Positions 20,125 to 29,841 of a DNA stretch of 64,000 nucleotides are shown piece by piece. The position numbers were made by a program, and so were the translations under genes. The notes below the pieces were generated by a model. That model did no database searches. It worked only from the letters and a program-made list of their open reading frames with translations, and was not told the origin of the DNA. This DNA comes from Asterochloris sp. CNOR1 (Eukaryota; Chlorophyta; Trebouxiophyceae; Trebouxiales; Trebouxiaceae). Position 1 is the first letter of the stretch. Each line of letters opens with the position of its first letter. Where the stretch lies: positions 1,798,001 to 1,862,000 of the forward strand of contig OZ017751.1 in NCBI GenBank assembly GCA_963969365.1, in the 5' to 3' direction.

Positions 20125-23072
20125 ATGCAGGCAGAGCGGCTGCAAAGGGTGCAGGATGAGCTGCTGGCCGTCAGGCAGAGCCTGGAGCCTCTGCAGAAGC
20201 TACAGCAGATGGAGCTAACTAAGGACGAACCAAATTACACCAAGCTCGACCGACTGGAGGAAGCCATTGCGCCGCTGGCCGACCAGCAGCAGGACCTGCT
20301 GGGTGAGCGGAAGATGCTGGAGACCCCGCCTCAGGCTGAAGGTGAGCAGTTGGGCACAGCGCCTGATGCAGGGTGGCAGGCAGCCCACCTTGTTTGGCCC
20401 ATCCAGCATCCTGCGGCAAGAGGACCCGTTGGCACCTGAGTTCCCAGGTAGTGGCGGCGGCTGCGGTGGTCCACCTGCTGGACTTGGCGGCACCAGCAGA
20501 GGTCGGGGCCATGCACGCAACAGGGCACCTCAGGGCACAGGCTGCGTGCATTAATTAGCATGCTGCGCACCATACCTTGCAGAAGCCCCTCGTCCCTGCC
20601 GCCGCGTCTTCGCCTTGTCAAGTGACCGCAAGGCATGATGGTAGGGCGGCTCCTTGGAGGTGGCAGCATGGTGGCAAGTGCTGGAGCAGGCGGCATCAGC
20701 TTGCACTGCACCTTTGCATGTGGCTGACCTGACAGCTGCACATTTGCACAGAAGCGCCATGCTGCCCTGCTGGTCGCTGCACCTTTTCAAAGGAATCTGG
20801 TGGCCTCCTGCTGCACATGGGACGCGGTGTAGCATTCTGGAGACGTTGATCAGCTCTCAATCGGTGGAGCCCTGGGTCTTTGCAAGACCTGCTGCTGCCC
20901 ATGGTGTGACGGCCCGCCACCTTTGGTCGGCTGCTAGAAGGAGGACTGACCGCGGGATGCTGCCTGCAGGGCTGCAAATCACTGAAGAATTCACTAAGTT
21001 TGCAGCGGCCATCCCTGACCTCTGTGAGCAGCCAGATAAGGACGGCTTCCTGCACTTCACTGTGCCGGTCCCATTTTTGCGGGGGACACAGGACATGTTT
21101 GTGCACGAGGTGTACGAGGCTCTCTGGGACCACTTCATCAACAGCAGCTTGAAGGCCTTTGTGGTTAGCGGCAACGCAGGCATCGGCAAATCATGGTGGC
21201 TGGTGTGGGTTCTCATTAAGTGAGGGCAGCTCATGGTGCTTGGGCCACGTACACAGTGAGGTTTTGCCTGGATATCACGTGCGACCATTGCCCAGGGCAG
21301 GCCAGTGCTTGGGGAGCCATGCAGCCATGCACCCTGCTGCTGCGCAGTCCTCTTTCTGGACAATGCTGCAGGTTGCTCAAAGCTGGCAAGGAGGTGCTGT
21401 GGCATGGGGAACGTGACCTTTATTTTTGGTTTGACGGCAAAGGTGGAGTCAAGAAGATCAATTTTGAGCAAGCCGACATGGTAGGCTTTCTGTTTTCTGC
21501 CACAGATGCAGCATGCAAATCCGGCCCACAATGAGGCACACCCTCAAGCATCATGAGCCTACAGAATGGGCCAGCATGAGATCCTTGCTGCAGTTGCTCA
21601 TGAAGGGTGGCTTGGTCTACCTGGTAGACGGTGCCGAGCCCCGCGCCAATGCATTGTTCAAGTTTGAATTGAGCCTTGTGGCCCACTCCTACAAGCCTGC
21701 CCGCTTCCAAGGCTATCAGAAACAAATGAGTGATGTCTACGGTGGCACCCTCTTCATGGATCCTTGGACCCCAACTGAGATTTCCAAGGTGGCGGCAAAA
21801 CTGCACCCACAGCTGAGTCGCTCGCTGGTGAGCTCGCAGCAAAGACTCATTCAATTCGCCCAACTGTGTCATCTCGCTCTCCTGCTCACCATGCAATCGT
21901 AGCGTTGCTTCAGGCCCAGGTTTGCCACCACCACAAGCTGCATGCAGGTCGAGGAGCGCCTCAATGTTCTTGCTGGCATCCCCCGGCAGGTCTTTGCCGA
22001 CTTGGACCATGACTCTTTGGCTGATGTTCAGAACGCTTTGGACAATCTCGAGTGGGAAAAAGTTGATCTCAGGCTTCACGCCTGACGCAGTGGGGGTCCC
22101 TGACACTGCCAGCCATAGGCTACTCCTGATCTCAGCTCCTGCCTGGAGGTGTGGTGAGCATTCCCGTCTGGTAATGAGCAGCACTGCAGTCATGTGACTG
22201 CAGAGTTTGCAGTCACCTAACCCTGCCACCACTGCTGTGCAGGCGACTTCAAAACCCGTCAAGTTGAGTTCAGGTCCTATGAGATCAAACGCAGAGTGTA
22301 TGAGCAGATCACACAAACTTTGGGAGACCAGCAGCGCGCTTTTCTGGCTGCGCGTGACGACAAGGCCAACTCAGTGAGTGTCCCACTCTTTCAGCAAGCA
22401 ATGCCATAGCACATGCAGGCGGCGCCTGTTGTTGCATGCTGTCTTGCTTAAGCATGCTAAATTTGCTTTGTAGGGCATGAGAGCCTTCAAGGGCTGATGA
22501 TGGAGTTCCAGATGCATGAGACCATTCCGCGTGGGGGCGTGTTCAAGATTAGGTCAGGTTTAAGCAAGTAAGTGAAGCAGGAGAATCAGCACTGATATTC
22601 TTCTGACTGCAGAGAGCTGTTGCCTCCCAAAGCGGGCCCGGGACGGCCAATTAAAGCAAGTCCTGGCGCCGTTGCCATCAAGGATACTGATCTGCGTTTG
22701 CCGCCGCTCCAACGAGTGGAATTTACGAACTTGAGGCAGCTGCCGTCAATTGCAGATGCATATGCTGTTCCAACCCAGTGCAATTTCCCTGGCATTGATG
22801 CTTTACATCCCAGCAGTGGGCGCATGTTGCAGTGCATGGTCTCCACAGAGCATGACATCAAAGCTGGCATCTTTGACACACTGGAGCAACTTGACAGCAG
22901 CATCAACCCAGCTCTTTTTGTGGTGGTGCCAACCCTCGGCACATACAAGAAATGGACGAACGGGATAGAGATCCCCAAATTGCCTCCATCAGCTTCAGCC
23001 AAGGTTCAGCAGCACTGCAAAAGCCTCAAGCAGTATGTTCTGTTGCTTGAGTCAATGAAAGTAGACCCTTAG
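20125..23072 (+). CDS. Crinkler/RHS-type P-loop NTPase plus nuclease-like protein
   Basis: Predicted protein of the Crinkler-RHS class, where a P-loop NTPase is fused to a restriction-endonuclease-like domain. Coding segments: 20125-20341 (about 72 residues of charged coiled coil starting MQAERLQRVQDELLAV), 20970-21219 (ending in Walker A GNAGIGKS followed by WWLVWVL), 21372-21480 (GKEVLWHGERDLYFWF), about 21513-21831 (GLVYLVDG, a Walker B-like strand, then PARFQGYQK and LFMDPWTPTEI), about 21944-22084, about 22244-22374, a short segment near 22475-22553 (HETIPRGGVFKIR), and the last segment to the stop at 23072 (ADAYAVPTQCNFPGIDAL and MLQCMVSTEHDIKAG, typical of the nuclease-like end). This order follows the trypanosome RHS and oomycete CRN families. 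I could not fix every exon edge and cannot say whether the gene is whole. No secreted LFLAK-type header is seen. It lies in the mobile-element-rich block, which fits the patchy spread of this class. The biological role in algae is not known. Confidence 0.72.
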
Positions 23073-23760
23073 ATATCTGATATCTTTAGTTTGCTCAAGG
23101 GCAGGAGCAAGCAGACACAAGCTGTGTCAAAAGTCATGGCTGAGCTCAACACCACATAATGGGTCTGTTCAAGGGTCTGCAGCTTGGTTGCTGCCTCACC
23201 TGCTGGTAATGTGTCCAGGGACACTGACGCATCTCCCTTTGACGGCACGCTGCAGAGCCTGGTGGCCCTTATACATGCTGATGGAGGCAGCTCCTCATGA
23301 CCAACTGCGTATGTCTGGGGGCCAGCTGCAAGTAGCAGGCTTGTTGTGCACTGAGACACGTGCAGATGTGGTGTGGCGAGTAAAGTGCCAACTGGAAGCG
23401 CTGAGCCATACTCCTGGAGCAAGCTGCGAGTCTGCATGGTTGCCTACGGCTGTCACATGTCATGCTGCCTCCTGGAGGTAGAACACTTCCTCAGACATGC
23501 ACCAGATAGGCTTGATGGTAGAGGAGCAGCTGCAAGAAGTTGTGGATCATGCCTTCAAAAAGGCCTGACAATCTGTGCACTAGCTGATGGACAAGAAGGT
23601 GTCAGTCATGGGCGCATCGAAGCATGCCAGGCTGTTGTGAACATCTTGATGTGTGCAAAACAACATTCAGTGCGGTGAGCATGTGTGTGTACACAGGGTA
23701 TTGACGACAGTCTGCGTCATTTGTATCATTTAAGAGGCCTACAATATGGTGACATGCCAT
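23073..23760. other. Stretch without a supported gene, left flank of the LINE
   Basis: It contains the 3' flank of the Crinkler/RHS-like gene and unsupported short frames on both strands. The longest + frame (23373-23678) is Cys- and His-rich with no family resemblance. Nothing else is seen. Confidence 0.45.
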
Positions 23761-23772
23761 ATAGCATGTGAT
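23761..23772. repeat. Left copy of the 12-bp direct repeat flanking the LINE
   Basis: ATAGCATGTGAT occurs here and again at 25182-25193, immediately outside the two ends of the LINE. Length and placement fit a target-site duplication made by target-primed reverse transcription. Confidence 0.72.
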
Positions 23773-25181
23773 GGGCATGTTGCGGGATGTCACATGGCCT
23801 GTGATAATATGACATGTTGCGGGGTGTCACAGAGAGAATGGATTTAAAGTCCGGGGGCCACAATGAACAGGCATGGGACCGACATCCATGTAATCATGGC
23901 AAAAGCAGCACTGATTGATGCATAATCAGCGGTGCACGCACATACTTAGCAAGCAAAATTGGGAGATGGTCATCAAAGAGGTCTGTCAGAGTCTGTCCTG
24001 GCGTCTGGAATAGGTGGCTGTGGGCGTTGCGCATGTCATCGAGCTGGGGACAGTGCAGCAAGATGTGTTGCTCGTCTTCTATGGCGGTTGCTGATGTGCA
24101 GAGGCGGCAAGTCCTCTCATGTCTGGCTTCTGATGTGTAGCGGCCTGTCTCAACTCTCAGCCTGTGGCTGCTGCAGCGGATCTGGGCCATTGATTTGCGC
24201 AGTCTGTAGCCTCTGATCTGCTGGTTGTAAGGTTGCATGGTGTACGCTGCGCTGAAGCCGCGCATCTGCTTGTACGTTGCCACGGTGCTGTCTGAGTTCT
24301 CCGCAAAGAGCGGCTCACGGCGCTCTGTGCTGGGGGTGCTGGCAGGCCTCCCGTGGGCCTGCAAGGCAGCAAATCCAGCAGGGGTACGCAGGAGCTTAAG
24401 GTTTTCCACATTGGGTGTGCCGTCAAACATTGCCCAGAACAGTGGGTTGTCAGATGCAGTGCGAGTGACATTGCAAATGCGCAGCCTGAACTTGTCAACT
24501 TGTTTTTGCCAATGCACAGCAAGCGGGTATCTGCCAAACTCAGCCAGAGCAATCAAGTGGTGCGTGGTGCGTTTCACTCCCAGCAGGCCACGTAAGAACT
24601 GGAGGTGGACGCCTTCCAGCACTTTGGTGACTGTGCTGCTGGCATCATGGTGCCAGAACCACACCTCACAGCCATAGCTGAGGATGGGCAGCACCAATGC
24701 ATTGAACAAGTTGCACATGCGCTGGGGGTGCACATAACCAAGCTGGAAGCATCTGCGGCGCATGGCATGCATGGCTTTGCGTGCAGAAGCTGCAAGACTC
24801 CCCAGAGCAAGGCGGAAGTCCCGTTGCGTGGCGTGGAACCACAGGCCCAGATATTTGAAGCTGTCCTTGCGGGTGAGCACTATCCCGCCGCATGTGAAAT
24901 CCCGGCAGGGGGTGTGCCGCAGCTCAAAGACCAGCACCTCAGTCTTTTCCAGGTTCAATGTGAGGCGCCTCTTCTTGCTAAAGTCCTGCAATGCATCAAG
25001 CATGTTCTGTAGCCCCTCTGCTCTGGTGCTTAGTATGGCAGGGTCATCTGCGTAGAGCAGCAGCGGCACAGGCTGTTGCATCTTCCACTCGCGGCCCGCA
25101 GCTGTGAACCAGTAATCGGCAAGGCTTGGGGCGCCATTGCCTGGCACAGCTTTCAGGACCTTGTGCAAGCAGTCAAGTCAC
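23773..25181 (-). mobile_element. 5'-truncated LINE (non-LTR retrotransposon)
   Basis: A 1.4-kb insertion on the - strand. An uninterrupted frame of about 424 codons (25168-23894) starts inside the reverse-transcriptase domain. Seen: LLLYADDPAIL (the active-site YADD box), RLTLNLEKTEVLVF, FKYLGLWFH, the thumb-like LGVKRTTHHLIALAEFGRYPL, and a C-terminal zinc knuckle C-x2-C-x10-H-x4-C starting at CRLC. There is no integrase, RNase H or LTR, and the knuckle at the C-terminus fits a LINE. The N-terminal endonuclease and the fingers of the RT are missing, as usual for 5'-truncated copies. Between the stop and the 3' end lie about 120 bases with two copies of CATGTTGCGGG-TGTCAC about 37 bases apart (23776 and 23813), a simple tail in place of poly(A). 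A 12-bp direct repeat flanks it. The intact frame and matching flanks suggest a fairly recent insertion. The clade (for example RandI, L1 or RTE) cannot be set without the N-terminus. Confidence 0.92.
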
Positions 25182-25193
25182 ATAGCATGTGAT
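25182..25193. repeat. Right copy of the 12-bp direct repeat flanking the LINE
   Basis: ATAGCATGTGAT, identical to 23761-23772. It abuts the 5'-truncated end of the LINE, where the coding frame begins abruptly inside the RT domain. Confidence 0.72.
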
Positions 25194-25399
25194 ATAATGA
25201 CCTGAACTCCAGCGTTTCCTGGGCGCTTGAACACTGATCAGCTTAGCTGACCACCTTGTTGACCGTAGCAGCTGGCACATTAAAGTGCGGTGATGGACAT
25301 GGTAAGGCTTGGCTTTGCAGACCACATATGATTGCAGCTTTACCACCAGCAGAGGGGATTGCAGATGCGCTCCGTTGATCCAATGTGCCCTGCATACAG
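25194..25399. promoter_or_regulatory. Upstream region of IWS1
   Basis: About 200 bases between the LINE's flanking repeat and the IWS1 start codon. It must hold the IWS1 5' untranslated region and at least its proximal promoter. The LINE therefore landed close upstream of a housekeeping gene. No TATA box stands out. Confidence 0.4.
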
Positions 25400-28300
25400 A
25401 TGCCAGAGGCAGGGGCGCGGCCGGACACTGTGGACTTTTTTGGGGATGAATCTGACGATGAGCAGCAGCTGCAGCCTGCAGCCCCTGCTGCCCCAGCAGA
25501 GCTGCCAGGGACTCTTGATGATGGGATGGCAGCAGAGGCGGAGGCTGAGGACGTTCCTCAAGCCCCTACCTCTGTAGACAAGCGCAGCAAATTGCAGATA
25601 CTGGCGGACAGGAAGCGCAAGCAGGCAGAGGTGATGCAGCTGCCTGATCGACGTCTGCACGCCTGCAGTGATCCCCACCTCCTCCGGCATGTCCTCAGGG
25701 CAATCACAAGCGTGGTGACATGCCATATGGTTGCCATATGTGTATCTGCACTGCGTTTGGAGGCAAGCACAGAGGTATATGTGTGGCACTTGGACTGGCT
25801 GCTACCTTGCTGCCAAGCTCTTCTCCTCAGTACATCAGTCCCTGGCCCTTTGGCAGGAGGCTGCGGCAGTTGACGCTGAGAGGCAGGCCAACAAGAAGCG
25901 CAAGAAGGAGAAGCAGCGTGCACTGGCAGAGGAGCAGGCGCCCGCTGCCCCTGCTGGCGCTGACCAGGCGCCCATCGATGAGGCAGACCTCTTCGGCGAC
26001 GATGAGGTGCAGGCCTGCAGCTGAAGTGGTCCCTGGGGGTTGTGTGCACCCCACAGCAGCCTGTACTTAAGGTGCAACCTCAATTTCAATGCCGGCAATG
26101 CATGGGTTGCTACTGATGCACAGCCTGCTCTGACCCTGCAGCCAGTGAAGGGATTTGCTGTGCAGCACATGGCATGCTCTCAGTTAGCAAGTGCCCAACA
26201 TGCACATGTTGATGGTGGGCTGTCTGCCTGATACCCCTGGGGCAGATTGTGCATCCCAGCATAGCTGGCTGGTTGATTGTGGGCTGCAGGATGACGAGAC
26301 TGAGCCTGTGCGCACTGCCCAAGACGATGCTTTCATTGATGATGCTGGTGTGGAGCCTGATGACGAGTGAGTCTGACAAGCCTCATTGTTGGCTGCTGGA
26401 CCAGGCCGACGGCTCTAGACTGCCAAAGCATGATGAGATGGCCTGCATGTTTGCAGCTTGCATGTGAACACCATGTCAGCGTTCCCGCAACATCACTGCA
26501 TCCTGCAGCATGCTGCCAGTGCCCCTGCAGCAGGATCAGTGCGATGTTTGTCCCAGAGGATGCTGCAGTCCTGCAGCTTGCCTTAAGTTAACGCACCTTG
26601 ACGACAATACAGTGATCTGCAGACGGGGGATGGGCAGCAGTGGCTGAATCACCCTGGAGCTGAAAAGAGTGCAATGTCTGGTGTGCGCTACCCTTGTAGT
26701 CTTGATCTGCAAATGCAGGTCCCATAGAAATTTTGACACAGAGGGTGTCTGCACCTCTGTGCCTGTGGTGCATAAAATGTGCCACAGTGTCAATTGGCTA
26801 CTGCTGCAGATTCAACCCTGAGGGCGGCGACCACCAGTTTGTGGAGCATCCTGAGGCAGAGGAAGCTGAGGATGAGGATGAAATCGAGGCCATGCTCAGA
26901 GGTGGCCAGCGGCGCAGAGGGTCAGTCAGGGTGCACACGCTTTGCTGGGGCTCCATGGAGCCCTTTTATGGCTGGCGGGCTTGAGCATTGGGGCTGGCCC
27001 ATGCAGGCAGCATGCAGGCTTGTTTACACGCTGCGGTCAAAGTGTCACCAGGAGTCAATAGTGCAGCACGAAGTGTGAGCTGAAAGGGATCAGCTTCAGC
27101 TGCCTGCATCGCAGTCCACCTCCACTGCGGGAGGCGCCGTAGCATTTACACCAGCTCTCTAGTCGCAGGCTCTGCTAACACACAGAACTCCCATAGCGCA
27201 TCCGCGCACCCTGCAACGCAATCAATGCTGCATGCTGCATGCTGCACGACCTGCTGCAGTACACTACTGCTTTGCCCAAGAAGTGCAGCACTGACGACAG
27301 TTTGTGTGCTGTCCACAGGGGACGTGCTCCAGCAGACCTGCACACCCTGGTGGAGGGTTTCCTCAGCAAGATGGACGCAGCAGCTGAGGCTGATATGGAG
27401 GCCAATAAACAGCAGCGCCCAGCAGTGGCTAAGCTGGGCCTCATCCCTGAGATGCAGCGCATCTTCACAAACAAGAAGGTGCACCTGCCAAGCTCCGCAC
27501 TGCAGGAGACCCAGAGCCGAAACACAAATCCAACCCATCGAGCTAGCCATGCCTGTCTGGAGCAAGTACTTGCCATGCAAATTCCCACCAGGGTCTGGTA
27601 TGGCTCCTGGCGCTGCTTCCCCATTTGTCTGCGGTGCCAGAGCAGGGCCTGAACCAGAACCAGCTCACCCAGCCTGACAGGGGTGCGTGCCTTGCAGGTA
27701 CATGCGGACTTCATTGACGGCGGCCTGCTGGGCACGCTGAAGGGGTGGATCGAGCTGATGCCTGACGGCAGCCTGCCCAACGCCAGCATTCGCACAGCGG
27801 TGCTAAAGCTGCTGCAGGTAAGCCCCCAGCCTCTTGGCCCAGACCTACATGTGACGCAAGCGGGATGCAGGTGCCTCCCCTGCACCACCCCCACCAGCTG
27901 ACCAGACCAGCTGCGCACCAGGTGCTTGGAGGACTGCCAGGTCGCAGCCACCCTGCCACATCATGGGTGCAGCAGTCACCTCCCCCTGGCGGCGGACATG
28001 TTGCCCCATCCCCAGTTCCAGCCACCCAGCATGTGCCTTCCCTCATGCCTGTCGTCAATATGGCGCCCATGTTCTTGCTCGCAATGCTCAGTGTGGGCCC
28101 TCTTCATGGTACAGCAACTCAACGTGGACGTCTCCATGGAGGGGCGCCGCCAGCAGCTGAAGGCGTCAGAGCTGGGCAAGGTGGTCATGTTCCTGTTCAA
28201 GCTCCCCGATGAGACTCCTGCCAACCGGCGCCTGGCTAAGGACCTGGTCTACAAGTGGAGCAGGCCCATCTTTGACGAATACCGGGACCAGGCTGATGAC

Positions 28301-29746
28301 GAGGCCAGGCACGATCGCGAGATGGGACTAGCCAAGGCCAGGCAGGCGCGGCAGGCACAGGCCAGCACCACAGCTGCAGGTGGGTGTGCCAACCAATCTG
28401 GGGACCTTTCGGTGAGACCATGGAGTCAGTGCCCATTGGGAGGGGGAGGGATGTGGACAGGACTGAATGAGGTTGGGGCTAAGCTGGGTCTGGCACAGGT
28501 TAGCGCCTCCCGCTGCAGGCGGATTGTGCAGCCAGCTTGCTGCTGGGAGCCTGCATGCATTTGAACTTTTGGAGCTTGAGGCTGTTGATGAGGCCAGGCA
28601 TGCATGCATGAAGGAACTAGCCTTGGTCAGGTGCAGTCGGTGGGTGCGCGTCACGTCAGGGATACTTCATGTGGTGTGACGGTGGCATCAATGGCCAGAG
28701 CGGGCTGCATGAGGCTTGGCATAAGGCCTGTCTGTGCTGCACAGGGCTATGATGGCAGGTGCGGTGGATGCAGAGTAAGGGTTGGTTTAGACTTTGACGG
28801 AACAGCACTGGCCGCCATGGGAGATTGCATGAGGCTCAGGCTAAGGCTGTTGGGATTACAAAGCTGTTGTTGCCATGGGGTTGCGTTGACCTGAGCGGCA
28901 TGAGGCTGAGGGAGCCCAAAGTGCAGCGTTCTGTGAGTAGTAGCCGCAGGGGCTGCCTTGCACCAGCAACAGGTTCATTTCAAAGGCCCTGTTGTTGGCC
29001 TTTGTGACCCACAGCAAGTAAGTGGCCGCTGCTTGTGCTGGCTCACCCGCTGCCACAATGCGGATCTGTCAGGCAGTGACTCCAGCCAAAGTCAATTGAT
29101 CTGCCTGCTTCATGTGATGTGCCGCTGGCAGGCTCAGCTCAAAACTGATCACTGGCTGCAGTGGCGGCTGAGAACGAGGATCGTGAGAAGAGGGCACTCA
29201 AGCCTGGGGACCCTGGCTTCAGGTGGCATGCAAATGTGCCAGAGCCCGCCAAGCTGGACTACATGAGGTGAGGCTGATGGCCTGAGTGTCTGCTCCCTGA
29301 GCGTCCCCACAGGGATGATTGTCATCTTTGGCCTCAGATGTGCCAGAGCTTGCCAACCTGGACTACAGGAGGTGAGCCTGGTGGTGCGGATCTTTACTCC
29401 CTGAGCGTCCACAAAAGAATGCTCGTCATTGCCATGCACCCTCAGTCTGGCACATGTGCAGTGCAAGTTGGTGTATTGCTTGAGGCGTGGCTGGCTGTGG
29501 AGAGAAGGTTATTGGCCCTGCATGACCCCTCTTGCCACAGCCTGATTGTAGGCGTTGTTGCTGCCCTGTTTCCTCAGTCTGACACGCTTTTGATGCAGGC
29601 GGCCCCAGAGCAAAGTCACTGTTGATACTGCTACCATTGGCAAACCAGGGAAGAGGGACAAGCTCTTCCGTAAGCTGCAGAAGAAGAAGCAGGATGGGGG
29701 TAGGGCAGCTCATGTGTCTGTGCAAGGCCGCGAGATTCATCTTTAA
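25400..29746 (+). CDS. IWS1: Transcription elongation factor IWS1/Spn1
   Basis: Nuclear partner of Spt6 on elongating RNA polymerase II; links elongation to chromatin and mRNA processing. Exons: 25400-25630, 25857-26006, 26290-26366, 26810-26920, 27319-27478, 27698-27817, 28115-28379, 29162-29267, 29599-29746. All phases agree, giving 455 aa. The N-terminal 190 residues are acidic and disordered with repeated DLFGDDE-like and Lys-rich patches, as in the family. Residues about 192-370 form the conserved TFIIS N-terminal-like core: ADLHTLVEGFLSKMD, QRPAVAKLGLIPEMQRIF, FIDGGLLGTLKGWIELMPDG, ELGKVVMFLFKLPDETPANR and LAKDLVYKWSRPIFDEYRD. The C-terminus has the family's VPEPAKLDYMRRPQSK and ends KKKQDGGRAAHVSVQGREI, again as in yeast and plants. 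The start is the first ATG of the acidic exon, right after a TACAG; an upstream non-coding exon is possible. Intron 7 (782 bases) and intron 8 carry copies of exon 7 and exon 8 sequence. It ends 95 bases from the CCT1 stop, tail to tail. Confidence 0.93.
28576..28630 (+). repeat. Decayed copy of IWS1 exon-7 sequence inside intron 7
   Basis: GATGAGGCCAGGCATGCATG and following bases to about 28630 match exon 7 at 28288-28340 (GACGAGGCCAGGCACGATCG onward) over about 50 bases, including the CTAGCC-AAGG / CTAGCCTTGG end. Weaker GCATGAGGCT/AGGCTAAGGC echoes follow at about 28707, 28827 and 28897. Confidence 0.7.
29336..29414 (+). repeat. Copy of the IWS1 exon-8 end and donor inside intron 8
   Basis: ATGTGCCAGAGCTTGCCAAC onward repeats 29232-29310 (ATGTGCCAGAGCCCGCCAAG onward) across the exon end, the GTGAG donor and about 40 bases of intron (both reach CTCCCTGAGCGTCC). 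The copy has its own CAG just before it and GTGAGC after it, so it could in principle be read as an exon. Confidence 0.85.
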
Positions 29747-29841
29747 AAGTACGACCACATTTAGAGGCACTTGATCATGGCCATGATGAACAGCACTGGC
29801 ACCCTGCAGACGTTCTCATTGTATTCTGCTTTGGAGCAGCA

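Noticed and set aside
23373-23678. + strand frame left of the LINE as a gene interrupted by the insertion
   Set aside because: No continuation of the frame or of any domain was found on the other side of the LINE, and the frame has no family resemblance.
16353-25193. Reading the recombinase and the LINE together as one DIRS-type element
   Set aside because: The RT is of LINE type with a YADD box and C-terminal zinc knuckle, lies 4.5 kb away beyond an unrelated gene, and has its own flanking direct repeat.
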